This document shows positions 1-12,050 of a DNA stretch of 64,000 nt, one piece after another. The number at the start of each line of letters is the position of its first letter. Position 1 is the stretch's first letter. This DNA comes from Ricinus communis (taxonomy: Eukaryota; Streptophyta; Magnoliopsida; Malpighiales; Euphorbiaceae), in the NCBI RefSeq assembly GCF_019578655.1, contig NC_063265.1, forward strand, positions 4,064,501-4,128,500. Reading direction: 5' to 3'. Both the position numbers and the translations under genes were made by a program. The notes below the pieces were generated by a model that searched no databases, had not been told where the DNA came from, and saw only the letters and a list, made by a program, of their open reading frames with translations.

Positions 1-1677
1 CACATTTTATATATAGCATGCATTGGTAGTTTGGTTCACATTTCATTGTCAAAACCTGTAAATTAGAAATTTAAAAAAAGAAAACATGTCATTAGTAAGG
101 AAATCCTCTCAACCATTCGAAGTTGCTCAATTCAAGAACAATAGTCAGTCAAATGGTGAAATTGACTATTTCAGATTTTTGAATATAAACATAAGACCTA
201 ATGGGGCTGGGAATTTTATAATTTTTTTTTTTTTGGAAAATTAAAGTCTCAGGCTCTTAAATTTTAGCATTGAAAAGAAAAAACCCATTAAACGCAGTAT
301 GTAAATAAATGTATTAAAATATAAAATTGAAGAAATAAAATAAAATAAAATAAAAATGATGATGGTTATAGACTATCACCATCATCATAACTGCACTCTC
401 TTTTGTATTTTAATACTAAATCCTTTTGGTCACTATTACCTAACCATTTTGGCAATGCGCATGCAGCAACTCATAATTTTATCTGTTTTTCAACTCTACT
501 GACATAACCTATTATTCAAATTATTTGTATTAAATAATAAAATTATAAAAAAAAAAAAACCAGAGAGAAACTACCCTTTCTTTTAGCTTATTTCCTAGTT
601 TGACATTTTGAAAACATTAATAATAGCAATAAGAGGTGATTGTATTAGCTATTATGAATAAAATTAACCAACCAAAGGTATGATGGTGACAATATATTCT
701 AACTATTGGATTTAGTAGCTAGTAAGAATAATTATATATATTATTTAATTTTTTGAGATTTATTTTATTGGGTATTTTCGTCTTTCTCCTTCGATTAATA
801 AAATGGGAAATTATAAAAAAAATATATGGGCTATTTCAGTTGAATGGCATACAAATATAAGATATAGAAAAGTTATTATTCTAAAATATATATATATACA
901 TATGGATGAATTGAAAACAGTAAGGAGGTATTTGTAATTTCGCTAAAATAGTGTTTTCCCATAGAAAATACCCATATTTAAAACTAACCCAGTTGGGATG
1001 ATAAAAAACTGAATTTAATAAAAGAGCAAGGGAAGTGGTTGGAGAGTTTCTATTAGTATAAAACAATTAGGAACAAAGAAAAGTGGAACTGACTTTATTC
1101 AAACGCAGAAATATATGAACCGTTGGGTCAACTAGAATAATGTTTTTAATATCTATATAATACAAAAAAAAAAAGAATTAAATAAATTTAAGCCCCAGTT
1201 GAACTTGAAGCAGGGTTTTCTTTTTCTTTTTTTCTTAATAAATTTCTTAGGCTCATCTTCCTTACTTGACATAATATTGATTATGCTGAGCAACAACAGT
1301 AACAAATTCTGATTCCTTGGTCACTTTTCTTATACATGTTACACTGACTTTTAGGCTATTCCTGTCATGGATGACATTTTATTTGTTTTTTTAAAAAAAA
1401 AAAAAAGTTAGGACACAACGGGAACATGCAAGGATTTGAATCCTTGTGTATTACCAGAGAAACAACAAAATTTGATTAGTACATTGAAAGCATGTCTAAC
1501 ATTTTTACAGTTTTCCTGAAACCAAGATATATTTGCAACAATAGCTTCTTTTTTTGTTTTTCTTTTCCTTCCCTCTTAGTTTTATAATCCAAGAACAAGA
1601 AAAGAAAGAAAAAACCCAAAACTTGTCAACCTTTTCATATATATATATAGATATGTTCTTTCTGTTTGATTTTGTAT
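1..1677. other. AT-rich spacer downstream of the PP2C gene
   Basis: No supported gene. The stretch is AT-rich with homopolymer runs and a short TA repeat near 888-900. The part next to 1678 should contain the 3' UTR of the minus-strand phosphatase. The short open frames here match no family I recognise and have AT-driven composition. Confidence 0.6.
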
Positions 1678-4089
1678 TTACACAGATGAACGCCATATCC
1701 TTCCTTCCAAAGAAATAATTATAACAGAAACATCGTCATGGTACCTGCGCCGGTCCCCTTGTGGAATATCAAGCAACTCATGGAAATCTATACCTGCAAC
1801 ATATTGTATCATCATTTTTATACTTCTTCTTTGCAGGACAATCTCAGTCCTTTAATGGAAACTTTTTAAGATAGAATTAGGAATCATGAATTAGAACCCA
1901 TTGCCAAGAAAGTGTTTTTGTTCTTCTTACCAGCTCTTTTGGCTGCACGAAACAGAACTTCCTCGATTAGATGCTGTGCAGGGTCCCCTTCAGGAAATGC
2001 TGCAATGAACATTTCGACTTCAGAGATAGCTTCATCATTTGTGAAGTACTGGTAGAGCCCATCGGATGACAATATCAAGAATCTGTCTCTTGAATTCAGT
2101 TTATGGTGATAGAGGGATGGAAAACAGGTTATGTATGGGGATGTTCCAACATAGTCTATCCGAAACATCTCTAACAGCAGATCATTCCACTTTGGCTGTC
2201 AAAATTGGATATAGGTTTCGCCATCAAATTTAACATAAACAATCCTAATAAATATATGCAAGGCTGTGAATCTGGGCAATACCTGTTTGAGAAAGCCAAC
2301 TCCGAAAGCCCGAGTAACCTTCAAATAACCCTTAACTCTGTCATTTGTTACTGCAGAAGGATCATCGGGATGTTCTTTCTTGATTCTCTGAACTTCCTGA
2401 AAAATCCAATCATCTTTTAGTTCACCTATATCAGTACAAAAATAATAATTTTTGCTGAAAATAAATCAAGAAAGGAATTAGATTACCCACCTTATGCACA
2501 TAAGTACTGTGATCCATGGTAAGTTGAAGGGAACTCAAGTTATTTAATCTGTAAAATTCATCACCATCAAAGACTTCAAGGTCGCGCAAGCTTTCCTCGC
2601 TAATTATCTCCAAGTCCTGGTTTCCTTTCCCTAATCCAAGACTTGTGTCGCCTTTCTGTGCCAAAACAGCTCGACTATCTCCAACGTTCATCAAGTAAAC
2701 ATCTTCCCCTTTCATCAACATCACCAAAACGCAAGAACCCATCAAGGCCAACTCAGGTTTCTCCTCCGCCATCTTATCAGCAATTTCAAAGTAGGTCTCC
2801 TCTGTCTTCCTCAAAGCTTTCGAAAGTGCTCTCAAAACATCGAAATGGTTAACCCCATTAGAGTTAGACCCTTGGCAATTCAATTCGTCTTTTAATTTCC
2901 TATCAAGTTCCACTCTTTCTCTGTCCCATTCACACCTCCACCTCCTCTGGTTCTCCTCCCATCTCTTTGCTGCACCTTTACTTCTATGCTTCAAATTCTT
3001 TCCTTGTTTTCTCTGATTTGTAACCACAACCTCATCAGATGGATGATTTTCCTTACCAATTGAATGCGAATACTCCTCTGTTTCCTCTGTTTGTGGCGAT
3101 GAAGATTCAAACTTATCGTTCCATAACAATCCTTTAAGCTCCTCATTCACATTAGTATAAAGATTAGAAAGCAAGAAATCAGGTGCATCAGGACCATTAA
3201 ATCCATCATAAATCCCAACAAAAACCCATCCATGTTCCTCAGATATAACTATATGCACCCTATCCTCACCAGCTTTCCCTTGTGCCCATTGCAAATTCTG
3301 ACTTTCCAATGAGAAAACACTATCTTCATCAACATCATTATTCAAATTCAACTGAGCACTCAAATTACAACTATCGCCACTCAAATGTTCACCATTTTTA
3401 ACTTCAACTGAATCTTTAACAACAACAGCACCCATGAATGATTTTTTCCCTCTAGAAATAGTATTAGATATTACTCTCTTTAGACTCTTTATTATACTAT
3501 TTCTCTTCTTGGTTTTCACATGTACTTCATCAATACCAAAACCGCCAGGGGGTGAACTCTTCTGTAACTTACTACAACTGTCCTTCTCCATCAAACCCGA
3601 ATACAAGGCTCGATCAATCGGTGCCGATACAAACCCACGTTCAATCGGCCCCGAAAGGAACCCACGTTCAATAGGACCTGATAGGAAGCCACGTTCATTC
3701 GGACTCGAAACAGAACCTGATTGCAGCTGTCCACCGCCACCACGGCGAGGGACAGGCTGAAGAGGAACAGAAGCGAAAGAATCGGAGCTCTCGAAAGCAG
3801 AAGCTTCATCTAAATTACAACTGTAAGGCAAGGAAGCATCCGTTGAAGAAGACGACGAAGTGTTCGCACTTACAGAAGCACCTGAGATAGAGAAAAACGT
3901 TGTCGTTTCCTCAGAGTGAATTTGGTTGGTGGACGTACGAGGTGGCTCTGCTTTTATATAGCAGAAAGAATGGCCTAGTCCTTTGTGGAGCTGATCGCTA
4001 ACATAAACGGCGATGTCGTGGCGGCATGAGATATCACCGGCTGTACTGTTGGAAAAACAGTGACCCACTTTTGTAACTCCGTTACCCAT
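1678..4089 (-). CDS. POLTERGEIST-like protein phosphatase 2C (PLL4/PLL5-type)
   Basis: Predicted Mg/Mn-dependent Ser/Thr phosphatase of the plant POL/PLL clade, 697 aa. Exons on the minus strand: 4089-2491, 2396-2283, 2195-1931, 1793-1678. All junctions are GT-AG and in frame. The start is the internal ATG of a longer frame, because MGNG is the family N terminus and gives an N-myristoylation glycine at residue 2. Residues 38-46 (GLGHSFCYI) and three ERGF-type repeats at about 132-152 are typical of the clade. The catalytic domain runs from about residue 268 to the end. Visible metal-binding or core motifs are ED (275-276), YDGFNG (294-299), GDSRAV (470-475), the SSDG block (614-617) and HDDVS (678-682). 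A charged linker at about 330-410 splits the domain, as in other POL-like proteins. In Arabidopsis, PLL4 and PLL5 act in leaf development and immune-receptor signalling. Placing this gene with PLL4/5 rather than POL rests on the N terminus and is an inference. Confidence 0.93.
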
Positions 4090-4345
4090 CAAACAAAGAA
4101 TAAACAAACGCACATACAATCCAATCTTCAATACAGAAAAGAAAAACAACCGATTAGCTTTGGCTCAGCAGCACTGGAGTGTCTCTGTCTCGCGTAAAGA
4201 GAAAAAGAAAAGAGATCAATTCTTTATCTATTTCGAAGAGTATAATTGATTGATCATAGAATATTGCCTTTTGTTGCAGAAGAGAAGAAGAAAGAGGAGG
4301 AGGAGGAAGAAGGAAGAGAAGAGAGGAAGTGATGATGATGAATAA
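4090..4345 (-). promoter_or_regulatory. Pyrimidine-rich 5' leader and promoter-proximal region of the PP2C gene
   Basis: Read on the minus strand, about 4275-4335 is a nearly unbroken CT-rich tract just upstream of the start codon. Such tracts are common in plant 5' UTRs. No TATA box is obvious close by. Assignment as 5' UTR is inferred from position. Confidence 0.4.
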
Positions 4346-4349
4346 AAAA

Positions 4350-5176
4350 AGAAAAAATAAAAGAAGTTGGGAGTTGACTTTTGGGTGGGGGATTTGTTTG
4401 TTTTCTTTAATGGATTTATTATTTATTTTATTTAAATTTAATTATTACAATAAAATTAAAAAATTTACTTGTCTATAACTATATAAGGCTTCATTTATTT
4501 ATATATTTAATTTTAAAAATTAATATATTTATTGATTTTAAATAATATAATAAATATTAATTATTTAATTTTATTTATATAAATCTGTAAATACGAAGAT
4601 TATCCAAATATAAAAAGAGGAGCTTAATAGATATCGGAATTTTGATGTTTTAAGAAAAAGAAAATTGAAGAAGAAGTGTTAATGGGAGAGTTGACTATAG
4701 AGATGCGCGTGTGAGAGAAAAGTTATACTAATAAAAAATTTGCAAGATTCTTAAAAAAGTCAAAACCTTTTAGATGATTTCATGGTTTTGTGAACGGACA
4801 AATGCTTTTGAATTGTGGCTGTCCCTCGTCTCTTTATTTTTTCTTCTTTTCTTAAGTGCTTACCATAAGCAAATCAGAGCGGTGCAGTTTTTTATAAAAA
4901 TAATAATAATTTAATAGTACAATTATATATATATATATATATTACCATTTGAAGAGTTTTAATAGTTAGTTTTGTTAGAATTTAAGAGAGTTTTAATATA
5001 ATAGAAAATATATGAATTGATTCATATATTAGATCAGAATATATGGAATAAATAATATTTAACTCTTATATTTTTGTACATAGTCTTATTTGAGAAAAAA
5101 AAAAGTAAAATGTTTAATGTTACTATGATTTTCTTTCTTGTAATAACATGGTGAATAAAAGTAATGGAATAAAAGA
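4350..5176. other. AT-rich spacer, no gene seen
   Basis: AT-rich sequence with a TA repeat near 4925-4941. I see no coding sequence and no recognisable element. Confidence 0.5.
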
Positions 5177-5622
5177 TTTTTTGGCCCCTGAACTTGTAGC
5201 AGAAGTTCAACTCAGTTCAAAATGAGCTTCTAGCTTAACGAAATCCTAATCTTATCACTTTATATCCGAATTAAAATTTGGTCTGTAATTTGCACCACAA
5301 GCTCCAAGAAATTAAGTTGGCAAGAGTAAATTTTTAATAGTTACTCTTCATCTCCACCTCTAATACTCTAAAAATTATTAGTTGATTTCTATTTTAACCC
5401 GTTTTTTAAATAAGATATTTTCATATAATAATATATATAATAGTATATGAGTTTCTACTATACGGTAAAACATATACTAATAACATTGTAAAATATATTT
5501 AATAAAAATTATAATATAATTAAATATTTTTATATAATGACTTTTATAATAATAATTTGCGTGCGTGACGAGCAATACTATAGGACTAAGTGATCGTGAA
5601 CTACACAACATCAGATAATCAT

Positions 5623-5724
5623 TTTTTTAACCCTCGTCACACATAGAGCGAACATGAGGACTCAAACCAAGACTTCCCACTCTCAATAATAAATACTCTT
5701 ATCACTTAAGCTAGCCTCAAGTAC
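5623..5724 (-). mobile_element. tRNA-derived SINE with target-site duplication
   Basis: On the minus strand the element opens with an A-box-like GGCTAGCTTAAGTGATAAG. A B-box-like GGTTTGAGTCC follows, and it ends in an A-rich tail. This is the layout of tRNA-derived SINEs. ATAATCAT flanks it on both sides (5615-5622 and 5725-5732), as expected for a target-site duplication made by LINE-type retrotransposition. The length of about 100 bp is short for a plant SINE. Confidence 0.6.
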
Positions 5725-6111
5725 ATAATCATCTCATCTGCTAAGTCCTAAATCAAAAAATTCTTAGGCAAAGGAAGAACTTTCCTTAATTACAACACTT
5801 TGCCCTAATCCATTCTCCCCAACCCGATAGCCATAATTTGCATGGACTCCCTTTGGATCTTTCAACCGGCTCATCACAAGGAGGGCATAAAGCCCCCTTG
5901 GATCAATTGAATAAAACAGCTTCAAGTCGTCCATTGAATATAATTTTTTTCTTTTGGAAAAAGCCGTCTTGGTTTAATCAGAGCCTACTAAAATCAACTA
6001 AGATCCTACGAACTGTAATTACTATTCTCATATAAGAAAGGAATAATAGGTCATTTGCTTTGTGCAAAAATAGGGTGCAAATGGAAATATATTCGGGTAT
6101 TTCCAATTGTT

Positions 6112-6491
6112 GGTGTTTGGTTGGTCAAAAATCACTTTAGAATTGGAATGGAATTACCCTATCAGTAGGAATCATACATTTCTCCCTCCTCCATAAATAA
6201 TGAAAGTTAGTTCTCATAGAAGTCAAATCAAATAAATTTTAAATAGCTAAATAAGTGAAATAATAATTTTTTATTCATATAAATATTGCTTTTATATATT
6301 TGTTGTATATATAATAATTATAAAATAAATATTATTATTTATTTAATTATAATTAAACATTATTATTAGTGTTACCAATAAATGAATTCGATTCTGGTTC
6401 CATAATAATGAACAATATATAAATTATAATCATACATATCTCCATTCCTATTTCTATTCACATTCCCATTGAAGACATTGAACCAAACGGT
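6112..6491. mobile_element. MITE-like element nested in the larger inverted-repeat element
   Basis: The left arm (about 6112-6180) contains GTTTGGTT followed by GGAATGGAATTA and ATCATACAT. The right arm (about 6430-6490), reverse complemented, contains GTTTGGTT, then GGAATGGAGATA and GTATGATTA. The arms are imperfect inverted copies about 250 bp apart with AT-rich filler between. A small, AT-rich, inverted-ended, non-coding element fits a MITE. The family is not identified. Confidence 0.45.
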
Positions 6492-6691
6492 CATAGGTCC
6501 TAAGTTGCTACGGATTAGTTGGCTGTTAAAAATACTATTAAATATTGATCCCAAAAAAGGGTAACTGCAAATTTAAGATGATAACAAGAGTATAGCTAAA
6601 TAGAACCTTTCAAGATGAAAAACAAGCTCATTTTGGGCATATTTGATATTGTGTTACAAGTTCAGGGTCCAAATTTACCCTTTATACAAAT

Positions 6692-8130
6692 AAAATCTAT
6701 TTTTTTACAAAGGGAAAAAGATATGGGTCAGCCAAATTGTACTGGAATCAAATTAAAATCGAACTAAACTAAATGATTCGTAAATAATTTGGTTAAATTA
6801 AATCATATTGAAATTTTAAAATTTGAAAGTAGATTTTATGGAATTTGATAAATTTATGAATAAAATAAAATAAAATAATCTGTTTTTTCTATATAATAAA
6901 ATAATATTATTGAAAGAAATACTTTAAAATGCAATAAAAGATATTCCAATAAAATAAACAAATAAAAATGTATTTATAGTTCATTCAGTGTTAATGATTC
7001 AAATCGATTTTATACCAAACTAACGGAAATGCTGACGTATAACAAATGGTATAAAAATATGTGGGCAAGTGCTGCATTAAACATGCTTTTACAAAGTTAT
7101 TGACTTAAATCTTCCTCTTTCAGATTTGTGTTATTTCTGCCTAACATAATATTTGACCACACCATTTTGATTTTTCTTCCCCCCTCAATTTCACAGGATT
7201 CGTTTAGATTGCAACCATAGTTAGTTATGTGTTTTGAACATTTATGTGTTTGAATTTGTACCCATCAGTCAATTTAATATTTTAACTTTCAATTTAATGT
7301 AATATAATTTACCTTTTATTTAAATTATATTTAAACATATTTACCTTTAATGTAATATAATAAATGTTAGTGACGGAAATGTATTGAAAATACATATTAA
7401 AAAAGTGTTAAAAATAACATTAAAAAAAATGATAAGATATTTGTTAGATTATATTAAAAGGACTCACTAAATAATTAAAATTCTAATATATAAATATGAA
7501 ATTGATATGTAAAAAAATATAAAAATTCAATGCTGATAGCTTTATTCTTTTCATTGGCACCTTTGTGTCTTAGTCCTGAAAGAGAGATTTTATGTTAGCA
7601 TCTAAAGGAAATCACAAGTTTAGAGTTTTTTTTATTAACTTTGGTTTAAGTAAAGATTGATCATGGAATTTTCTTTAGAAACATTTAATCATGAAATTTA
7701 TTACAGCAACAATGGAACAATGGTTGAGAAATACTGGGGAGGCATTAATTGAAGAACAACTTGGTTACCGCCTTGCCTTTTTGGTATTTCCTTTTATGGG
7801 TTTAACGACCTTTCCTTTATGGGCACCGAATACATTGAATATTTGAATGGCATCAGTTCCAAACTTCAAGAGGTTTTCTTGGGAACCAAAGTTATAAAGA
7901 AAGCCTTTCATTTGGTTTTCTCCCTTTTTTTTTCTTTCCCTTTTTCCCCTGTTGCAATATGCTGATTCAGCCTTTCTTTTTTGGGCTGGCCAGATGGGCA
8001 TACCTGAGCTGAGCAATGCATTCACTACAAAAGAGTTGGCTCTTTCCCATCTTCCATTGATTGTGTGATGGGGTACGTCATTTTCTACATTTATTTTTAG
8101 TAGAAGGGAAGGGACTGTTAAAACCCAGAT
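6692..8130. other. Spacer between repeat relics
   Basis: No supported gene. AT-rich sequence with short simple AAAAT-type repeats near 6862-6876. The minus-strand open frame at 7765-8025 lies just downstream of the LINE RNase H relic and may be LINE 3' sequence. I do not support it as a gene. Confidence 0.45.
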
Positions 8131-8134
8131 TGCA

Positions 8135-9060
8135 CAGCAGTGCTCCTATGCCAGGACACTCTTAATCTTGTCATCCATAACAAGCTTATTAAGCCTTGCA
8201 GAGGATCATCCCATATATGCTTTCCTCTATCAAGCTGATATGAAATATCAGCCAACTTATCCACTGGTCCATTGGTAATTCTCTGTGGATATGGTTAATT
8301 TACAGCTTTACAATAGCTTCTCAGTCCTTTAACACTGCCTGCACTTCTTTATAGAATGACTAGTAATCCCTCTATCAAAGTTATTTTTACTAGCATGTAA
8401 GATATAATTTAATAGGGAGCTACATAAAATATGAATTTGTTATCGGACGACTTACACTTATATGTTTATTTTTCGATTAATAAATAAAATTTAATTTATA
8501 TAGCCATTTTTTTTATATATACTTAGAATTAATTAAGAGTACGCGGGATATGATATTTATGGGTGGTAAAATGTTCGTTCAAGAGTTTTAACGTAGCTGC
8601 ATATTTAAGATTTAGATTTAATATTTTAATTAAGCTATAAGAGATTTTTACCATCTCATTTACATACTCTTGAATTACATAAACAAATTCAAATATTCCG
8701 ATTACACAGTTATAATGATTTTGCAATCTAAATATTTACCCTCTTTAGGAAGCTCTTGAGCCAATTAATAATTCTCCTGAATGAGAGAAGCAAGACACTG
8801 AATATCAATAATAGTAATAATAATAAGAATGTTGGACTCAGAGAAATAAGTATCACTCTATATTAAAGCAATAACATTGGCAGCATCTGCCTCAACTTAA
8901 ATACCCATCACAACTCAATCCAGAGCAAACTGGAGTCCTTTTCCTTAATAGCTATTAATTCACCAAAGCAGCAACATTAGCCCCTTTTCATCCCAGAATA
9001 ATAGCCCAAATTCCAACCTTACCGGCGGCTGCATTCAACAATTGTTATAACATATACTTC
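8135..9060 (-). pseudogene. LINE-type RNase H domain relic
   Basis: Translated on the minus strand with frame changes and stops, this stretch resembles the C-terminal RNase H region of plant non-LTR retrotransposons. About 9060-8880 contains pieces such as VEADAANVIALI. About 8870-8750 contains DIQCLASLIQEN. About 8350-8140 contains INHIHRE followed by LADISYQLDRGKHIWDDP, the usual end of the domain. Stop codons interrupt it repeatedly, so it is dead. An AT-rich block at about 8364-8735 seems to be inserted between the last two parts. Identification is from remembered family patterns, not alignment. Confidence 0.6.
8364..8735. mobile_element. Probable AT-rich insertion splitting the RNase H relic
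   Basis: The RNase H reading stops near 8735 and resumes near 8362, and the sequence between is AT-rich and non-coding. On the minus strand the block ends in ACTAGT, preceded by a 7-bp inverted repeat (CTAGTAA and TTACTAG). A CTAG end followed by T is what Helitrons leave. The right boundary is not defined and the element type is uncertain. Confidence 0.3.
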
Positions 9061-9779
9061 GATCATATGATTCTATATGGACTGGAATCTATGAACACCT
9101 GTGGGAAGACTTTGCAAAATATACCTTTTGTTAAAGGTAAAAACAAAAAACTGTTGGCCATATGAAATAGAAAGTGAAAAAGAAAGAATCTCATACTTCC
9201 AGCCAAGAAAACAACCACATCTCACGTGTATAAGAAAACGTTGGCTTCTTTACTTTTTTTAGATTGTACTGTTTCAAAATCTTTTAAATTATAATAAAAT
9301 AAATTTATAAAATTAATATTATATTAAAAATTATATATTGAATAAATTTTTATATATTTATAAAAATTAGTCATTTATTTACATATTATATGACTATTAT
9401 AATTATTTTACTTTCACTATTTTAAAATTTTTTTACATATATATTTATTTTTAACGCATGAGATTTTTATTTTTTAAATTATAATAAAATAAATTTAAAA
9501 TGAATATTTTGAATATCTTTTATATATTTATGAAAGCTACTCATTTATCCTGTATTATGTCCGACCGTCATAATTATTTTGATTATAAATAATAATATAA
9601 ATTAAATTTATATATATAATTAAATAGATTTTTGAATATTTTATAATTATTTAAAATATTTTTAATATCTTAGTTACTTTATATTTTAAGATTTTATTAA
9701 TATAAAAATAATAAATAAACTAATATAAAATTATAAAATTATACATAAACTTGAATTCTACATGTCAATAATAAGTACA
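9061..9779. repeat. AT-rich sequence with dispersed-repeat similarity
   Basis: No gene. About 9560-9780 reads like the segments at 22290-22800 and 31140-31740. It has the same order of short blocks: an AATTAAATAG-type block, a TTTTAAGATTTTATTA block, then GTCAATAATAAGTACA. It is a diverged copy of the Helitron-like family annotated at 22278. Confidence 0.4.
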
Positions 9780-10400
9780 CGTATCAAAATTAAAAACTGT
9801 ATGTGTTAGAATACAGTAATACATGTCAATAGTTTTTATTAGACTAGATACATATTAATATTTTTTTTATCTATTTAATTGTACTAAAATGTTCATTTTC
9901 TATATGTATAATATCCATTAGATGTAATATTCTATAATAATTAATTTTCTTTGTATTTAAATATTTATTATTTATGAACTTAATATTTATTACGTCTAAT
10001 GTTTATGTTCATTTCGTTTAATATATTATTCATCAGTGTTAATATTAATGTTCATTATCTAGTATTGCAATGTTCATTGTTTGTATATATGTAATATTCA
10101 TCAATATTCTTAAATAAAAATATTGATTACTTATAAAAGCTTTTATTATTTTGTGATGCATATTGAAATTTTTTTATGATTGATTTAAATATTCATCATT
10201 TACAAGTATAATATTCATTAATTTATCAATGAATATTCGTCGTTGATGAAAATGATGCCCAATAATTCATTCAAATATACATATATAATATAGACATAAC
10301 ATAAATTGTTCTTACACAGTTAGTAAACAAAAAAATATTAAGCTAAAGTTATACTACAAATATTTATATTATGGTACATTTTCTTTCTAAAACTACTTTT
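9780..10400 (+). repeat. First unit of a direct duplication
   Basis: About 620 bp, repeated in the same orientation at about 10520-11110. Shared landmarks in the same order are GTTAGAATA, ATTTTCTATATGTATAAT, CATTAGATGTAATATT, TAATTAATTTTCTTTGTATT, AATTCATTCAAAT and GACATAACATAAA. Both units are rich in ATTCATT-type words and have no open frame. Confidence 0.65.
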
Positions 10401-10519
10401 AAAGTGTATAATGCAGGAACTTTTGTCCCGCTTTTTTATTATTTTTTAATTTTTTTAAATTATAATAAAATAAAATTATAAAAACTAATATTATATTAAA
10501 AATTATACATATTTAAATT

Positions 10520-11110
10520 CACGTGTCAAAATTAAAAATTATATATGTTAGAATATAGTAACACATGTCAAAAAAATTTATTAAACAATATACATATTAA
10601 TATTTTTTATTTATTTACAAGTACTAAAATATTCATTTTCTATATGTATAATGTCCATTAGATGTAATATTTTATAATAATTAATTTTCTTTGTATTGAA
10701 ATATTCATTATCTGTAAACATAATATTTATGTTTATTTTCTTTGATGTATTATTCATCAATGTTAATATTAATATTTATTATTTGGCATTACAATGTTCA
10801 TTGTCTGTATATATAATGTTGATCAATATTCTCAAATAAAGATATTAATTATTTATAAAAGCTTTTATTGTTTTTGTAATGCATGTTAAAAGATTTTAAT
10901 AATTACAATAAATATTCATCATTTATAGACATAATATTCATTAGTTTGCTAATAAATATTTATCATTAATAAAAATCATACTACTAATTCATTCAAATGA
11001 ATATATAATAATATAAACATAACATAAAATTATCTTTGATAAATTAAAAAAAAAATCAAGCTAAAATTACACTATAAATATTAATATTGCAGTACACATA
11101 TCTTTTCAAC
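10520..11110 (+). repeat. Second unit of the direct duplication
   Basis: Diverged copy of 9780-10400, starting about 740 bp downstream. The order of shared blocks is kept, with point changes and small indels throughout, so the duplication is old or was inherited as two related elements inserted side by side. Confidence 0.65.
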
Positions 11111-12050
11111 AAAATTAAATTAATAAAAAATAAACATTTTATATTTAAACAATAAACATTCAATACATATTTAATAAATATAAAATGCATCAGCGTCTAA
11201 CGGGTGTCAGACATTGAGATGACTTTTTTTATTAATTAAACGGTACCGGATGATCATAAAGCTATATACATAAGGTCCATCTTATAATTTGCATGTGAGA
11301 TATCAGGATTAAGCTTAATCAAGGTTAGTATGCGTATGCCCTGCATGCTCATGTAACAACTTAGAATGATATTACTTATGAACCGTCCAAAATTTGTTTT
11401 TCATGTCATAAAGTTTACAGGTTTAAATACTAAACCTGTAAATTTTTCTTGTTATCTATATGAGATCGATTATTATTTAATTACCATGAAAAATAGAATC
11501 ACGATTTTATATTAATTTGAATTACATAGTCAATTTTGTTCTTAGTTGAATTTTGACTAAGATGCACATATATAATATGTAATTAAAAATAGATAAATAA
11601 ATAAGAGTTACCCATAATTCTTTTAGAAAAAATTAATAAATAGTTCCTTAAAAAAATAAACTTATGATAAGAAATTAGAGCAATTTTTTTAAAAAATTAT
11701 ATATTAATATAATTATCAGAAATGTAAAATCCCAATATTACGTAACTTCGTTGAATGCTGGGTTATAGGGCACAAGTTGTCTCCAAATGTATAATAGCAT
11801 GCGATGCCCGTGCTGACCGAGCCTACAGTTAAGTTAGTTGGAAAAATGGCCGCGCTTTTCAAAACCAATCAAATAGCACCTGCATTTCACAACACAAAAG
11901 AAAAAAATAATTGGCAACCCAAATTTAGAAATTAATAATTTAAAAGGAAATTTTTTCTTTTTTTCCTTTTTAAGACCAGACATTTAGAAAACACAAAACC
12001 ATCAAATTTAAATCCGAAGTTTATGGGTTGAATTTGTTATAATTTTCAGA
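11111..12050. other. Spacer upstream of the DUF4378 gene
   Basis: AT-rich up to about 11,700, then less so as the next gene approaches. No coding sequence is supported. The last few hundred bases probably include the promoter of the next gene, but I cannot point to a convincing TATA box. Confidence 0.4.

Larger units (their letters stand above)
5177..6674. mobile_element. Non-coding element with imperfect terminal inverted repeats
   Basis: The left end (about 5180-5232) contains CCCCTGAACTTGTAGCA followed later by AAAATGAGCTT. The reverse complement of the right end (about 6623-6674) reads ACCCTGAACTTGTAACA and then AAAATGAGCTT at nearly the same spacing. The two arms therefore face each other about 1.5 kb apart. 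There is no coding capacity inside, but a SINE and a MITE-like element are nested within. It looks like an old non-autonomous DNA transposon. The superfamily cannot be told, since I could not find a clear target-site duplication. Confidence 0.45.

Noticed and set aside
1420..1455. CAAGGATT...AATCCTTG palindrome resembling a tRNA B box
   Set aside because: There is no A box at the right distance and no flanking duplication, so a SINE call is not supported.
3434..3809. Open frames overlapping the PP2C first exon on both strands
   Set aside because: They are shadows of the PP2C coding sequence, kept open by its composition.
7765..8025. Minus-strand open frame of 86 codons
   Set aside because: No family motif, lysine-rich low complexity, and it lies just downstream of a LINE RNase H relic, so it is probably decayed LINE 3' sequence.
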